NCBI RefSeq assembly: GCF_001687665.2 | Contig: NZ_CP016543.2 | Coordinates: 2,790,001 to 2,854,000 of the forward strand | DNA: 64,000 nucleotides | Source: Planococcus donghaensis | GTDB taxonomy: Bacteria; Bacillota; Bacilli; Bacillales_A; Planococcaceae | Direction: 5' to 3' | Made by a program: the position numbers and the translations under genes | Notes under the pieces: generated by a model | Database searches by the model: none | What the model was told of the DNA's origin: nothing | Seen by the model: the letters and a program-made list of their open reading frames with translations, nothing else | Shown here: positions 8,222 to 16,881 of the stretch, piece by piece | Layout: every line of letters begins with the position of its first letter | Numbering within the stretch: the first letter of the stretch is position 1

Positions 8222-8784
8222 TTTGGATCTCCTCCTTTTTTAAAGGAGGTTAAAGAAATAATTAATATACCTAAAATGACAAACGCTGGGTGAATGTTCA
8301 ATATCTCTAACAGCACAATAGCGATTACTGTAAACAAAATGGCGCGCCCAATTCCCAGAGCTTTGCCCGACTTTTGAAAAAAGTCCCACGTCATAATGGC
8401 AAGCATAACCCCCACAACGGGAACTACCGCAGCCGACATGCTATTGACCCAATCAAGCCCTTTGTATTTTTGTAAAATGCCCAATAAGATAATCATCAAA
8501 ATCGCCGTTGGAACGACTGTAGCAACAAGAGCTACAATGCAGCCAATTACGCCGTTAACGCGATAGCCAATGTAACCCGCCATTTTGGTAGCAATGGGCC
8601 CTGGCATTGTATTCCCTAAAGCTAATGTGTCCCCAAATTCATCTTCTGTCATCCATTTGTAATTGACTACAGCTTCCCGGTGGAAAAGTGGAATTGCAGC
8701 AGGTCCTCCGCCAAAGCCAAGAAGACCTACACGGAAAAAAGCTAAAAAAAGATCAATATTCATTTTCAGCTTGGAAATTTCCAT
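8218..8784 (-). CDS. Chromate transporter, half-size ChrA subunit (YwrB-like)
   Basis: 188 residues from the ATG at 8784, which follows GTGGAGGAAAAGAAA; a longer reading from 8817 would overlap the upstream gene and lacks a ribosome binding site. One CHR domain: FFRVGLLGFGGGPAAIPLF (residues about 14-32), GNTMPGPIATKMAGYIGYRV (about 55-74), then four hydrophobic stretches. It pairs with the following CHR gene through a 4-base overlap. It follows the gamma-glutamyltransferase gene with a 26-base gap. No ChrS/YwrC-type Lrp regulator is present, unlike the B. subtilis locus. Confidence 0.88.
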   Translation of the reverse strand: MEISKLKMNIDLFLAFFRVGLLGFGGGPAAIPLFHREAVVNYKWMTEDEFGDTLALGNTMPGPIATKMAGYIGYRVNGVIGCIVALVATVVPTAILMIILLGILQKYKGLDWVNSMSAAVVPVVGVMLAIMTWDFFQKSGKALGIGRAILFTVIAIVLLEILNIHPAFVILGILIISLTSFKKGGDPK

Positions 8785-8810
8785 TTTCTTTTCCTCCACT
8801 TTTTTATCGA

Positions 8811-10415
8811 CTACCAAACAGCTACCGCTCCATCCGTACGTGATTCGGTGCCCCCGGCTAATACCCCTGTCTCAGAATCGCGCCAAATAATTTGCCCTCT
8901 TCCAAAACTTCCACCGTCTGTCGCTACTTGAATGTGATGACCTTTACGAGATAATGCTTGCGCTAAATAATTTGGGAAATTGGGCTCGACTAAAATAGTC
9001 TTTCCTTCAATCCACTGCCACCTTGGCGCATCAAGTGCTGCTTGCGGATTCATTAAATAATCGATGGTGTTAGTAACCACTTGGAAATGTCCTTGGGGCT
9101 GCATATAACCACCCATAACACCAAATGGTCCAACAGCCTTATCGTCTTTTGTCAAAAATCCTGGAATGATTGTATGGAAGGTTCGTTTTCCTCCAGCCAA
9201 TACATTCGGGTGCTCTGGATCTAACGAGAAGTCCGCTCCACGGTTTTGAAGACCAATCCCTGTTCCGGGAATGACTATTCCTGAACCAAAGCCCATATAA
9301 TTGCTTTGGATATATGAAATCATATTGCCTTCTTCATCTGCCGCAGATAAATAAACGGTTCCGCCTTTTGGTAATTCATATGGTTTTGGATCAGATGCGT
9401 TTTCACCAATGGTTTTGGCGCGCGATGCTGCATATTCTTCTGACAGAAGATGCTCCGTGCTGACCGGCATATTCTCTGGTTCGGTAATAAACGCTTTGCC
9501 ATCTGTGAATGCGAGTTTCATCGCTTCGATTTGTTCGTGATACGTTTCCGCAGATTGCCATTTAGGTTGATCGAGTTTTTTGAAAATGTTTAAGGCCATT
9601 AACGCAACCATGCCTTGTCCATTCGGTGGAATCTCCCACACTTTATAGCCGCGGTAATCGGTGGAAACCGGCTCTACCCATTGCGGTTCAAACGCCTGTA
9701 AATCTTCTTTGGCTAAAAAGCCTTCATGTTTTTTCATAAAGCGATCAATTTTTTCGGCAATGGCACCTTTATAAAAAGAACGCGCATCCGTTTGTCCAAT
9801 TTCAATTAGCGTTTTAGCATGGCCCGGAGAAGACCACATTTCGCCAATTTCAGGGGCGCGACCGTTTGGTGCAAATGTATCAAACCACCCTTGATATTCT
9901 TTACTAGTGAACGAATCTTTGTATTTGGCATAAGCTGCTTGCCAATACTTACCGAGAATTGGTGTTAACGGATAGCCTTCTTCCGCATACCGAATCGCAG
10001 GTTTCAAAGCTTCTGCCAATGATAGCTTGCCGAATTTTTTTGATAGTTCAGCCCAAGCAGCTGGCACCCCTGGAACTGTCACTGGTACTAAACCATGCGT
10101 CGGCATTTTTTCAAATCCAAGTGCTTTTACTGCTTCTGGCGAGATGCTTTTTGGTGCAGGGCCGGAACTGTTCAATCCGTGTAACTTGTCTTTAACCCAT
10201 ACTAAAGCAAATGCATCTCCCCCAATTCCATTTGAAGTAGGTTCAACTACAGTTAACGCAGCGGCAGTGGCAATTGCCGCATCTATGGCGTTGCCGCCAT
10301 TTTGCATGATTTCAATCCCAGCTTGTGCTGCTAATGGTTGCGATGTGGCCACCATTCCTTTTTTAGAAAACACGGTTTGTCTTTGTGCTGCAAACGGGTT
10401 ATGTAAATAATCCAC
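8811..10415 (-). CDS. Gamma-glutamyltransferase family protein (YwrD-like)
   Basis: 534 residues from a GTG at 10415, chosen because AAAGGGAGAG lies 5 bases upstream and homologous proteins begin at the same point (DYLHNPFAAQRQTVF). An Ntn-hydrolase proenzyme that cleaves itself before a threonine: the expected site is the Thr in KGGTVYLSAADEEGNM, giving a large N-terminal and a small C-terminal subunit. No signal peptide is visible, so unlike secreted Ggt it should be cytoplasmic. It lacks the longer lid region of classical Ggt and is closest in wording to B. subtilis YwrD. It is co-directional with two chromate transporter halves, as is ywrD near ywrAB, so a link between glutathione or gamma-glutamyl thiol turnover and oxyanion export is possible (inference). 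Confidence 0.9.
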   Translation of the reverse strand: MDYLHNPFAAQRQTVFSKKGMVATSQPLAAQAGIEIMQNGGNAIDAAIATAAALTVVEPTSNGIGGDAFALVWVKDKLHGLNSSGPAPKSISPEAVKALGFEKMPTHGLVPVTVPGVPAAWAELSKKFGKLSLAEALKPAIRYAEEGYPLTPILGKYWQAAYAKYKDSFTSKEYQGWFDTFAPNGRAPEIGEMWSSPGHAKTLIEIGQTDARSFYKGAIAEKIDRFMKKHEGFLAKEDLQAFEPQWVEPVSTDYRGYKVWEIPPNGQGMVALMALNIFKKLDQPKWQSAETYHEQIEAMKLAFTDGKAFITEPENMPVSTEHLLSEEYAASRAKTIGENASDPKPYELPKGGTVYLSAADEEGNMISYIQSNYMGFGSGIVIPGTGIGLQNRGADFSLDPEHPNVLAGGKRTFHTIIPGFLTKDDKAVGPFGVMGGYMQPQGHFQVVTNTIDYLMNPQAALDAPRWQWIEGKTILVEPNFPNYLAQALSRKGHHIQVATDGGSFGRGQIIWRDSETGVLAGGTESRTDGAVAVW

Positions 10416-10580
10416 GACAACTCTCCCTTTCTTGTTAAGTAATATTTCGCATAAATAAATCCTGTTTTCCATTGAACGTTCGTTTGTGTGTAACTATAGT
10501 AAAACGCGAATACTTTCGATTATAGAGTATCCACTTTTTTATTTCTATTCACACCGCTAAAATAACAGAAAATTCCCATA

Positions 10581-10620
10581 AAAAACAAGGTTTTGTAGTT
10601 TATTGAAACTACAAAACCTT
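10581..10620 (-). terminator. Rho-independent terminator of the GNAT gene
   Basis: Fifteen-base perfect stem AAGGTTTTGTAGTTT / AAACTACAAAACCTT with a 4-base loop, followed on minus by GTTTTTTATG. The remainder of the 10416-10658 gap shows no gene. Confidence 0.9.
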
Positions 10621-10658
10621 CTATTTGCTCTCTATTTTCTAACTTCCTCACAACTTAT

Positions 10659-11105
10659 TTAATTACGTAAGCGGAATTGAGTACAATATATGCCAGGAGC
10701 TACTTGAATAACGCCCACCTCCTGAAAACCGAACATCTGATAAAGCGCAATTGCAGGTTTATTAGCGGTTCCTGTGCTGACTGTAAATTCGTACCCTCGA
10801 TAGTTTTTCAACAAATAACTCACCAATTTTTTACCAATTCCTTTTCGGAAATAAGTGGGACCTACCACTAACCGATTGATATCGACGGTTTCTCCCTTTA
10901 CTCGATAAGAAATTACTCCTTGCACCTGTCCTTCGCCATAACCGATAAAAAGTTCGTCACTCTTTTGAAGTTCTTGTAATGTTTCCTGAAGTTGGGGAAT
11001 ATCATAAAAACCCATCATTTCGGCTTCTATCCGATAGGCAGCTTGTTGAATGTGATGAATCTGTTTCGCTATTTGTTCATCTTGTTGATTTAGTTTGCTA
11101 ATCAC
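10659..11105 (-). CDS. GNAT family N-acetyltransferase
   Basis: 148 residues from a GTG start with an extended ribosome binding site (AGAGGGTGATGGATA). GNAT landmarks: IGYGEGQVQGVISYRVKG (beta2-beta3), the acetyl-CoA loop VGPTYFRKGIGKKLVSYLL (consensus R/Q-x-x-G-x-G/A), TGTANKPAIALYQMFGFQEVG (motif B). The acceptor substrate cannot be told from sequence. It is a single-gene unit ending in a strong terminator. Confidence 0.85.
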   Translation of the reverse strand: MISKLNQQDEQIAKQIHHIQQAAYRIEAEMMGFYDIPQLQETLQELQKSDELFIGYGEGQVQGVISYRVKGETVDINRLVVGPTYFRKGIGKKLVSYLLKNYRGYEFTVSTGTANKPAIALYQMFGFQEVGVIQVAPGIYCTQFRLRN

Positions 11106-11149
11106 TATCCATCACCCTCTACTAACTTTTCAATTTACCTATTCGTCGA

Positions 11150-11998
11150 TTACTTTTGAAGAAAATCGAGTAATTCCCCAAATTTTGCGGTAGCCTCTTG
11201 ATAGCCTTGGTTATAAAGAGTTTCTAATTTAACTGGATTTCGCTCTAGCCCTTTTATTCTGTACAAATCTTCTGGTCGAATCACCATGGCCAAGCTTTCT
11301 CTTTCCAGTTGCTCAATAAAATCCATCGTTTCATTGTAATATAAATATCGATTTTCCATTGCCTTTGCGATAGCCGGGTATTGTCGAACAAATGCTGGCA
11401 TCATTCCTGCAAATCGACTCTTTTTTTTCCGATAACCTTTTTCTCTCGTCAAAATGATGATCGGCTTGGTCACACCGTCGGATAATGCTTTGCGGATCGG
11501 CAGCGGATCGGCAATGCTGCCATCCATTAAAAATCGACCGTTAAATTCTACTGGTTGCGCCATAAGTGGCAGTGAACTCGAAGCTCGTACAATAGTTAGC
11601 ACATCTTCCGGACGTTTTTGCTTCCCAAAATACACCGCTTCACCCGTTAAACAGTCTGTCACTCCTACTACAAACTCTTCTGTAGCATTATGAAAACGGT
11701 CATAATCGAAAGGTACTAAGCTATTCGGAATTCTATCAAAAATCAAATCCATTCCAAACAGTTCTCGTTTTGTCAGTAGATTCTTCACTGAAAGGTATTC
11801 TGGATGATTAACATAGCCAATGGTGACTTCTCGATTTCGACCATTTTGCCTCGAAATGTAGGAAGAGGCGTGACAGGCTCCTGCTGAGACACCGATTACG
11901 TAGTCTACAAAAATACTTTCTTCTAATAGTTTTTCGAGAACACCACCCGTATAGACCCCTCTCATGCCACCACCTTCTAACACCAATCCACTCTTCAT
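11150..11998 (-). CDS. Patatin-like phospholipase family protein
   Basis: 282 residues from the ATG at 11998; an ATG two codons earlier overlaps the AAGGAGGG ribosome binding site and is too close. Patatin Ser-Asp dyad and oxyanion loop are all visible: LVLEGGGMRGVYTGG (oxyanion hole, residues 5-19), GVSAG with Ser38, and DGSIADPLP with Asp159. No signal peptide or membrane anchor, so a cytoplasmic or peripheral lipid acyl hydrolase is expected. The relatives are YjjU/RssA-like bacterial patatins; the physiological lipid is unknown. Confidence 0.88.
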   Translation of the reverse strand: MKSGLVLEGGGMRGVYTGGVLEKLLEESIFVDYVIGVSAGACHASSYISRQNGRNREVTIGYVNHPEYLSVKNLLTKRELFGMDLIFDRIPNSLVPFDYDRFHNATEEFVVGVTDCLTGEAVYFGKQKRPEDVLTIVRASSSLPLMAQPVEFNGRFLMDGSIADPLPIRKALSDGVTKPIIILTREKGYRKKKSRFAGMMPAFVRQYPAIAKAMENRYLYYNETMDFIEQLERESLAMVIRPEDLYRIKGLERNPVKLETLYNQGYQEATAKFGELLDFLQK

Positions 11999-12041
11999 CT
12001 CCATCCCTCCTTCAGCACGTACGATATACAGCCCCTTTGCT

Positions 12042-12719
12042 TTAGCCGACTTTTTCGATCAATTCCGGCTTGTTGTTTTTTGGAGAATTTACCTCTTGAG
12101 AAACGCGATACGCTTCCATGTCTTTTGCTTGATATGGTTTTAATAAAGCTTTCAATGTCTCCACATCTTCTATCCGTGGGTCTAGCCAGGTCTTTTCATC
12201 TGCTTTAGATAATATAACCGGCATTCTATCGTGAATAGACTCCATCAACGCATTGGGCGCCGTCGTCAAAATCGAGCAACTATTGACGATTTGGCCATCT
12301 GGGGATTTCCACGATTCCCAAAGTGCCGCAAAAGCAAAAGGCTCTCCAGTCTTTAATTTGATGCGCATTGGAATTTTCTCTCCGTCTTTATGTTGCCATT
12401 CGTAAAAAGAGTCTGCCACCACTAAGCAGCGCTTTTTTTTAAATGCGTTACGGAAACTAGGCTTTTCCGCTACTGTTTCTGATCGTGCATTGATCATTTT
12501 GTAGCCAATTTTCATATCTTTTGCCCATGGTGGGATTAAGCCCCACCGTAATTCACCTAATCGATTTTTGTCTCCATCATTAACAACCGCTACTACCTGT
12601 TGAGAAGGAGCAACATTATAACTTGCGGAGTATTCGTCTTTGTCAAGCGCTGCTTCTTCGATGTTAAAGCGCTCAATCAACACTGTGTAATCAGTGAACA
12701 ATGAGTATCTTCCACACAC
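12042..12719 (-). CDS. SRAP domain protein (SOS response-associated peptidase, HMCES/YedK family)
   Basis: 225 residues starting MCGRYSLFTD. The catalytic Cys2 is exposed after methionine removal and, in the family, forms a thiazolidine crosslink with abasic sites in single-stranded DNA. Other conserved elements are present: NARSETVAEKPSFRNAF, SFYEW (catalytic Glu) and SIHDRMPVIL (His). Length is typical. No LexA-type box is seen upstream in the 310-base gap to the divergent gene, so SOS control is not supported by the sequence here. Confidence 0.93.
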   Translation of the reverse strand: MCGRYSLFTDYTVLIERFNIEEAALDKDEYSASYNVAPSQQVVAVVNDGDKNRLGELRWGLIPPWAKDMKIGYKMINARSETVAEKPSFRNAFKKKRCLVVADSFYEWQHKDGEKIPMRIKLKTGEPFAFAALWESWKSPDGQIVNSCSILTTAPNALMESIHDRMPVILSKADEKTWLDPRIEDVETLKALLKPYQAKDMEAYRVSQEVNSPKNNKPELIEKVG

Positions 12720-12961
12720 CTTTATCGCACCCTTCCTTAATTTGTTGTTACTATTAATATAACAGAAAATTCATTTTATTCCTTTCTGGTTGGCTTTATG
12801 ATTGAAACACTAAACTAACATTCATTTTGTAAAACTCCTCCTGTCTTTGTCTTTAAAGTGCCATGATTTATTGCACTATTGCTCATTTTCTGTCTTTATC
12901 GAGTTGTATTTACAGCGTTAAGCTTTTATATTCTCCAGACTCTAAAACTATGGAAAATTCG

Positions 12962-12996
12962 TTAAGGTCCCTTAAATAGCGAAATAGTGTTATAAT
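12962..12996 (+). promoter_or_regulatory. Extended -10 promoter with a palindrome at the -35 position
   Basis: TGTTATAAT at 12988-12996 is an extended -10 (TGnTATAAT). No good -35 hexamer is seen; instead a perfect inverted repeat TTAAGG-TC-CCTTAA (12962-12975) occupies that position, where a regulator could bind. It precedes the gene at 13030 by 34 bases. The rest of the 310-base intergenic gap (12720-13029) shows no gene or terminator that I can support. Confidence 0.5.
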
Positions 12997-13029
12997 AGAA
13001 GAACTACGATTTATATTAGGAGGAATCAC

Positions 13030-13461
13030 ATGGCTACTGCACGCGAAATGAGTCTCGTCAACAAGGATTTTCTGGTTGAAGAATTAGGGCTGAAACAACA
13101 AGGAAACTCAACAATTTTTACGAATGAAGATTGTTTTGTGTTATCTCCATCTGTTCAGCGATATGAAAAGGGATTTGACGTCAGTGAATTTAATTTGGCA
13201 AAGTTCGATCCAGAACGCCAACAAGGCTTTTTGATTGTACGGTACATGGATACCTTTTTAATGGCAAAATTGGAAAGCTTCACGTCTAAAATGATGCTTC
13301 CTGAACTACAAATTAAAAAGAAAAATACAAAACCACATTGGAAATTCACTGTTGCTGAAAATCCTGCTTATCATATTGTTAACACACAAAACAAAGAACT
13401 ACGTTATCGTTTGCAAGAACCTACTAAAAAACAAATTCTTTCTTTTTTCAATAAGTTATAA
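13030..13461 (+). CDS. Hypothetical protein, 143 residues
   Basis: I do not recognise this protein. It begins MATAREMSLVNKDFLVEELG after GGAGGAATCAC and is followed at once by a terminator, so it is a real single gene. It is soluble, basic in the C-terminal half (IKKKNTKPHWKF, EPTKKQILSFFNKL) and predicted from residue pattern to alternate beta strands (GFLIVRYMDTFLMAKLESF) with short helices. No signal peptide, membrane segment or cysteine pair motif. Its promoter has an extended -10 and a palindrome that may be an operator. Confidence 0.75.
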   Translation: MATAREMSLVNKDFLVEELGLKQQGNSTIFTNEDCFVLSPSVQRYEKGFDVSEFNLAKFDPERQQGFLIVRYMDTFLMAKLESFTSKMMLPELQIKKKNTKPHWKFTVAENPAYHIVNTQNKELRYRLQEPTKKQILSFFNKL

Positions 13462-13463
13462 GA

Positions 13464-13495
13464 AAAACCCGCTGCCTCTGCATGCGGGTTTTCTG
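13464..13495 (+). terminator. Rho-independent terminator
   Basis: AAAACCCGC / GCGGGTTTT stem with an 11-base loop, T-tract at 13489-13492, just past the stop at 13461. Confidence 0.85.
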
Positions 13496-13588
13496 TTGCT
13501 CTTTTTCGAACAACTGGATGATTAATGGTAAAATAGCAAGTATTATAGACCTCTTCACTCATTAGTGATTGTCGATCGGATGTGATTT

Positions 13589-14788
13589 ATGGAATCTCCT
13601 CGTTATACCGTTAAAGATCGTCAGTTCTGGAAAATCATCCTCAGTCTTCTATTTGCATCGTTATTTACGTTTGCCAATATGTATGCTGTTCAGCCATTGT
13701 TGCCGGTTTTTGTAGAAGAATTTCAAGTTCCAGTTTCCACAGCTAGCTTATCTTTATCACTAACCATTATCGGTTTAATACTTGGACTAATTGTTCTCGG
13801 ATTTTTTTCGGATCGCAACGGCAGAAAATCGTATATTATTTATTCTTTACTCGGTTCTGCCATTCCTTTTTTCATCATTCCCTTGACCGATTCATTTTCT
13901 ATCTTATTATTTCTTCGTTTTATTCAAGGCTTTGCACTAGCAGGTGTTCCTGCTGCTGCTCTTGCGTACATAAGTGAGGAAATCGATCGAAAAAACATCG
14001 CTTATGCGACTGCACTTTATATTTCTAGCAATGTCCTCGGTGGGATGATGGGTCGAATTTCAACAGGCTTTTTAACTGACCATTTCTCTTGGCAAATTTC
14101 CTTTTATGCTTTTGCGGTGACAGGACTCTTCATATTCGTTATTGTCCTTTATTTACTACCACCATCACAGAATTTCAACTCTAGCCAAGTAAGCTTTGCA
14201 AAAGATATAGAAGGCTTCTTGTTTCACTTAAAAAACCCTGCTCTACTGGTGGTTTTTGGTCTTGGTACAGTTTTGCAAACTTCTTTTACTGGCATTTGGA
14301 CGTATTTGCCTTTTTATCTAGAAGCCTCTCCATTTTCTATGTCGTTGCAGGCGATATCGTATTTGTTTTTCGCTTATGGTATTGGTGTCATCGGCTCGCC
14401 AATGGCTGGTCGTGTTGCTGAAAAATTCAGCATACGTAATGTCCGTCTAGCAGGTGTATTTATTTTATCTGCTGGCATTTTCATGACACTTAGTCCTTAT
14501 CTTTGGATGATTGTTGTTGGTCTTTGTGTCACTTGCCTCGGCTTTTTCACTGCTCACGCCCTAACTGCTGCTTCTGTCAGCCAGCAAGCAACTCATCATA
14601 AAGGCAGTGCTTCTAGCCTTTATTTGGTATCGTACTATATAGGCGTCGCAGCAGGAAGTTCTGTGTTAAGTCCTTTATGGACCTCTGGTGGTTGGACTGG
14701 CCTAGTTCTATTCAGTGCTATTTTGCCACTTCTTTACATAATGGCCATTACTCTTTACCGAAAAAAAGCAGGCTCTACCCGGAGGTGA
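13589..14788 (+). CDS. MFS transporter (YnfM-like drug/arabinose efflux type)
   Basis: 399 residues, 12 membrane segments. The MFS motif A is visible as GFFSDRNGRKS after TM2 and a degenerate copy (GRVAEKFSIRN) between TM8 and TM9, dividing the protein into two six-helix halves. N-terminal YAVQPLLPVFVEEF and the segment ALAYISEEIDR resemble the YnfM/Bcr-like subgroup. The ribosome binding site GGATGTGATTT is a weaker variant of GGAGGTGAT. The substrate is not predictable. The terminator hairpin starts inside its last codons. Confidence 0.85.
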   Translation: MESPRYTVKDRQFWKIILSLLFASLFTFANMYAVQPLLPVFVEEFQVPVSTASLSLSLTIIGLILGLIVLGFFSDRNGRKSYIIYSLLGSAIPFFIIPLTDSFSILLFLRFIQGFALAGVPAAALAYISEEIDRKNIAYATALYISSNVLGGMMGRISTGFLTDHFSWQISFYAFAVTGLFIFVIVLYLLPPSQNFNSSQVSFAKDIEGFLFHLKNPALLVVFGLGTVLQTSFTGIWTYLPFYLEASPFSMSLQAISYLFFAYGIGVIGSPMAGRVAEKFSIRNVRLAGVFILSAGIFMTLSPYLWMIVVGLCVTCLGFFTAHALTAASVSQQATHHKGSASSLYLVSYYIGVAAGSSVLSPLWTSGGWTGLVLFSAILPLLYIMAITLYRKKAGSTRR

Positions 14789-14799
14789 GCCTGCTTTTT
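14763..14799 (+). terminator. Bidirectional terminator shared by convergent genes
   Basis: AAAAAGCAGGCTC / GAGCCTGCTTTTT, 13-bp stem with an 11-base loop. It overlaps the last codons of the MFS gene on plus and lies 16 bases past the stop of the DASS symporter on minus, serving both. Confidence 0.88.
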
Positions 14800-14814
14800 G
14801 CTATCAGTTAAATC

Positions 14815-16461
14815 TTATTTAAGAAAATCCGCTGGGATCGACATAAGGTCTATCCCCCAAACAAGCGGTAAGAAGTAGAATACCGCAAGTCCAACAAAGA
14901 AAATACCAAAGATATTAAGCGCAAATCCCGCTTTGGCCATATCTGAAATCCTCAAATATCCAGAGCCGAACACGACCGCATTCGGAGGTGTTGCAACTGG
15001 CAACATAAATGCACAAGACGCTGCGACGGCTGCCGTCACCATCAGTGCATAAGGATGAATGCTAAGAGCAACTGCAAGTGATGCCATAATCGGGAACATC
15101 ATCGAAGCAGTAGCTGTGTTTGAAGTAATTTCGGTCAAGAACAACACGAGCGCAGCTACTACCAAAATTATGGTTAGAACATTCACGCCTTGTAGCCCAA
15201 TCAACTGATTGCCGATCCATTCAGACAACCCGGAACTTGTAAATCCCGCAGCAATAGCCAGTCCCCCACCAAACAGCAGCAAAATACCCCAAGGCAACTT
15301 GACAGCGGTGGCCCAGTCTAGCAAGCGATCGCCCTTTTTGTTTTTAGAAGGAATAATGAATAATACCATCGCAGCAATTAACCCGACCGTTGCGTCAGTC
15401 ATTTCGAGGTTGGGCGCAAAAGCATCCAAGACAAATGAGCGGCTGATCCAAGCAAGTGCTACTGCTAAGAAGACTACAAAGACTGCTTTTTCTTCGTAAG
15501 AAGCTCCACCTAAGTCAGTTTTTTGCTGACGTATTACTTCGCTACCTCCTGGTAAATGCTTCAATTTTTGTGGATAAGCAACTTTTACTAGGTAAACCCA
15601 AGCAACTAATATAAAAATCCATGCTAATGGTACACCAAACAACATCCACTGGGCAAAAGTGATTTCAATACCATAAATTTCATTGACTGCACCTGCAAGT
15701 AACGTATTCGGAGGTGTTCCGATCAATGTTGCAATTCCCCCAAGAGATGCAGAATACGCAATCCCTAGCATCAAAGCTTTACCAAAGCTGAAATTCTCTT
15801 TTGAAGTATCGATTGAAGAATTATATTTTAAAGCTTCCGATACTTGATAAATAATGGCTAAGCCAATTGGTACCATCATCATCGCCGTAGCAGTATTGGA
15901 AATCCACATTGACAGAAATCCTGTCGCAACCATGAAACCAAGAATGATGCGTTCCGTGTTCGTTCCAATTACAGAAATAATAGTTAAGGCGATTCGCTTA
16001 TGCAAATCCCATTTCTCCATTGTCAGGGCAATCATAAAACCACCCATAAACAAAAAGATTGTATCACTGCCATACGCTGAAGTTGTAGCGCTGACATCGA
16101 GCCCCTTAGTCATTGGAAAAAGAATGATTGGCAAGAGAGATGTTGCTGGAATTGGACTGGCTTCTGTAATCCACCAAGTGGCAATCCAGATTGTACTCGC
16201 GAGTATCGCTTTTGCTTCAGGCGGTAGTCCGTCTGGATTAAAGAATAGCAAAGTTAAAATAAACAGCAACGGACCTAGGATTAACCCAATGAGTTGCGGC
16301 GCATTATAACTCCGCTTTTTTTTGCGTTCATCATAAGACCCAGCGTCTTCAGCCCGATCTCGATTGTCAGGCATACCTGCTTCAGGATTTGTAAATAATC
16401 GAAATGTCTCTTTTGCTTGATCGTGTTTTTCCCACATCCAATTCCATGTTGCAGAAATCAT
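14815..16461 (-). CDS. DASS (SLC13) family sodium:dicarboxylate/anion symporter
   Basis: 548 residues from the ATG at 16461, chosen for the GGAGGGGTAGC ribosome binding site; an upstream ATG at 16494 has none. After a soluble N-terminal tail of about 65 residues rich in charge, there are some 11-12 membrane segments. Two SNT substrate-binding motifs (SNTATAMMMVP and TSNTATASMMF), the two halves of the DASS/VcINDY inverted repeat, are intact, with TPPN motifs after each (IGTPPNTLL, VATPPNAVVF). The family imports succinate, malate, fumarate or citrate with Na+. Closest familiar relatives are SdcS/YflS-type proteins. Exact substrate unknown. Confidence 0.92.
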   Translation of the reverse strand: MISATWNWMWEKHDQAKETFRLFTNPEAGMPDNRDRAEDAGSYDERKKKRSYNAPQLIGLILGPLLFILTLLFFNPDGLPPEAKAILASTIWIATWWITEASPIPATSLLPIILFPMTKGLDVSATTSAYGSDTIFLFMGGFMIALTMEKWDLHKRIALTIISVIGTNTERIILGFMVATGFLSMWISNTATAMMMVPIGLAIIYQVSEALKYNSSIDTSKENFSFGKALMLGIAYSASLGGIATLIGTPPNTLLAGAVNEIYGIEITFAQWMLFGVPLAWIFILVAWVYLVKVAYPQKLKHLPGGSEVIRQQKTDLGGASYEEKAVFVVFLAVALAWISRSFVLDAFAPNLEMTDATVGLIAAMVLFIIPSKNKKGDRLLDWATAVKLPWGILLLFGGGLAIAAGFTSSGLSEWIGNQLIGLQGVNVLTIILVVAALVLFLTEITSNTATASMMFPIMASLAVALSIHPYALMVTAAVAASCAFMLPVATPPNAVVFGSGYLRISDMAKAGFALNIFGIFFVGLAVFYFLPLVWGIDLMSIPADFLK

Positions 16462-16576
16462 GCTACCCCTCCATCTCTTTAATGTATTATCCAATAATTA
16501 CCTTTCTAATTGTATCCGTTTACACTTTTACAAACAAGTTGCTGAAAGGCTTATTTATTTCCTTATAATTATCTCT

Positions 16577-16608
16577 ATAAAAAGGCAGAGACTTTAAGCC
16601 CCTGCCTT
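16577..16608 (-). terminator. Rho-independent terminator of small stress-like gene
   Basis: On minus, AAGGCAGGGGC TTAAA GTCTCTGCCTT, an 11-bp stem including two G-T pairs, then TTTATAG. Confidence 0.75.
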
Positions 16609-16632
16609 AATACTCGTTATTTCTCAATACTT

Positions 16633-16821
16633 TTAGCGCTCTTGCGATTCACCAATTGGATTGTTTTCATCGCCAATGCCTTTATTGCTATGAGCTCCTT
16701 TTTCCCTCATCTTTTCCCCGCGGTCTTTTGCCTGTTCGTCAATGCTTTTAAATTCTTCCCCTTGTCGCTGGCTTTGGCTACTTTTTGGATTTGCGTGTTC
16801 TGAAAAATCATTCTTTGCCAT
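16633..16821 (-). CDS. Small hydrophilic protein, 62 residues, probable stress protein
   Basis: Starts at the ATG at 16821 behind TGAAGGAGGAACGTTTT; an ATG six codons earlier overlaps the ribosome binding site. The protein (MAKNDFSEHANPKSSQSQRQGEE...) has no hydrophobic segment and consists of Lys, Glu, Gln, Ser, Asn and Gly, so it is likely disordered, like small SASP/LEA-type or Ygg-type stress proteins of Bacillales. I do not recognise a named family. A sigma-B-like promoter immediately upstream supports a role in general stress (inference). Confidence 0.7.
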   Translation of the reverse strand: MAKNDFSEHANPKSSQSQRQGEEFKSIDEQAKDRGEKMREKGAHSNKGIGDENNPIGESQER

Positions 16822-16854
16822 AAAACGTTCCTCCTTCAAGTATTTATATTTTCA

Positions 16855-16879
16855 TTTCCCTAAGAAATAAAAACAAAAC
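16855..16879 (-). promoter_or_regulatory. Sigma-B-type promoter for the small hydrophilic protein gene
   Basis: On minus, GTTTTG, 13-base spacer, GGGAAA, 34 bases before the ATG. The -10 fits GGGWAW fully; the -35 fits 4 of 6. It abuts the end of the YdjM-like gene. Confidence 0.55.
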
Positions 16880-16881
16880 CC

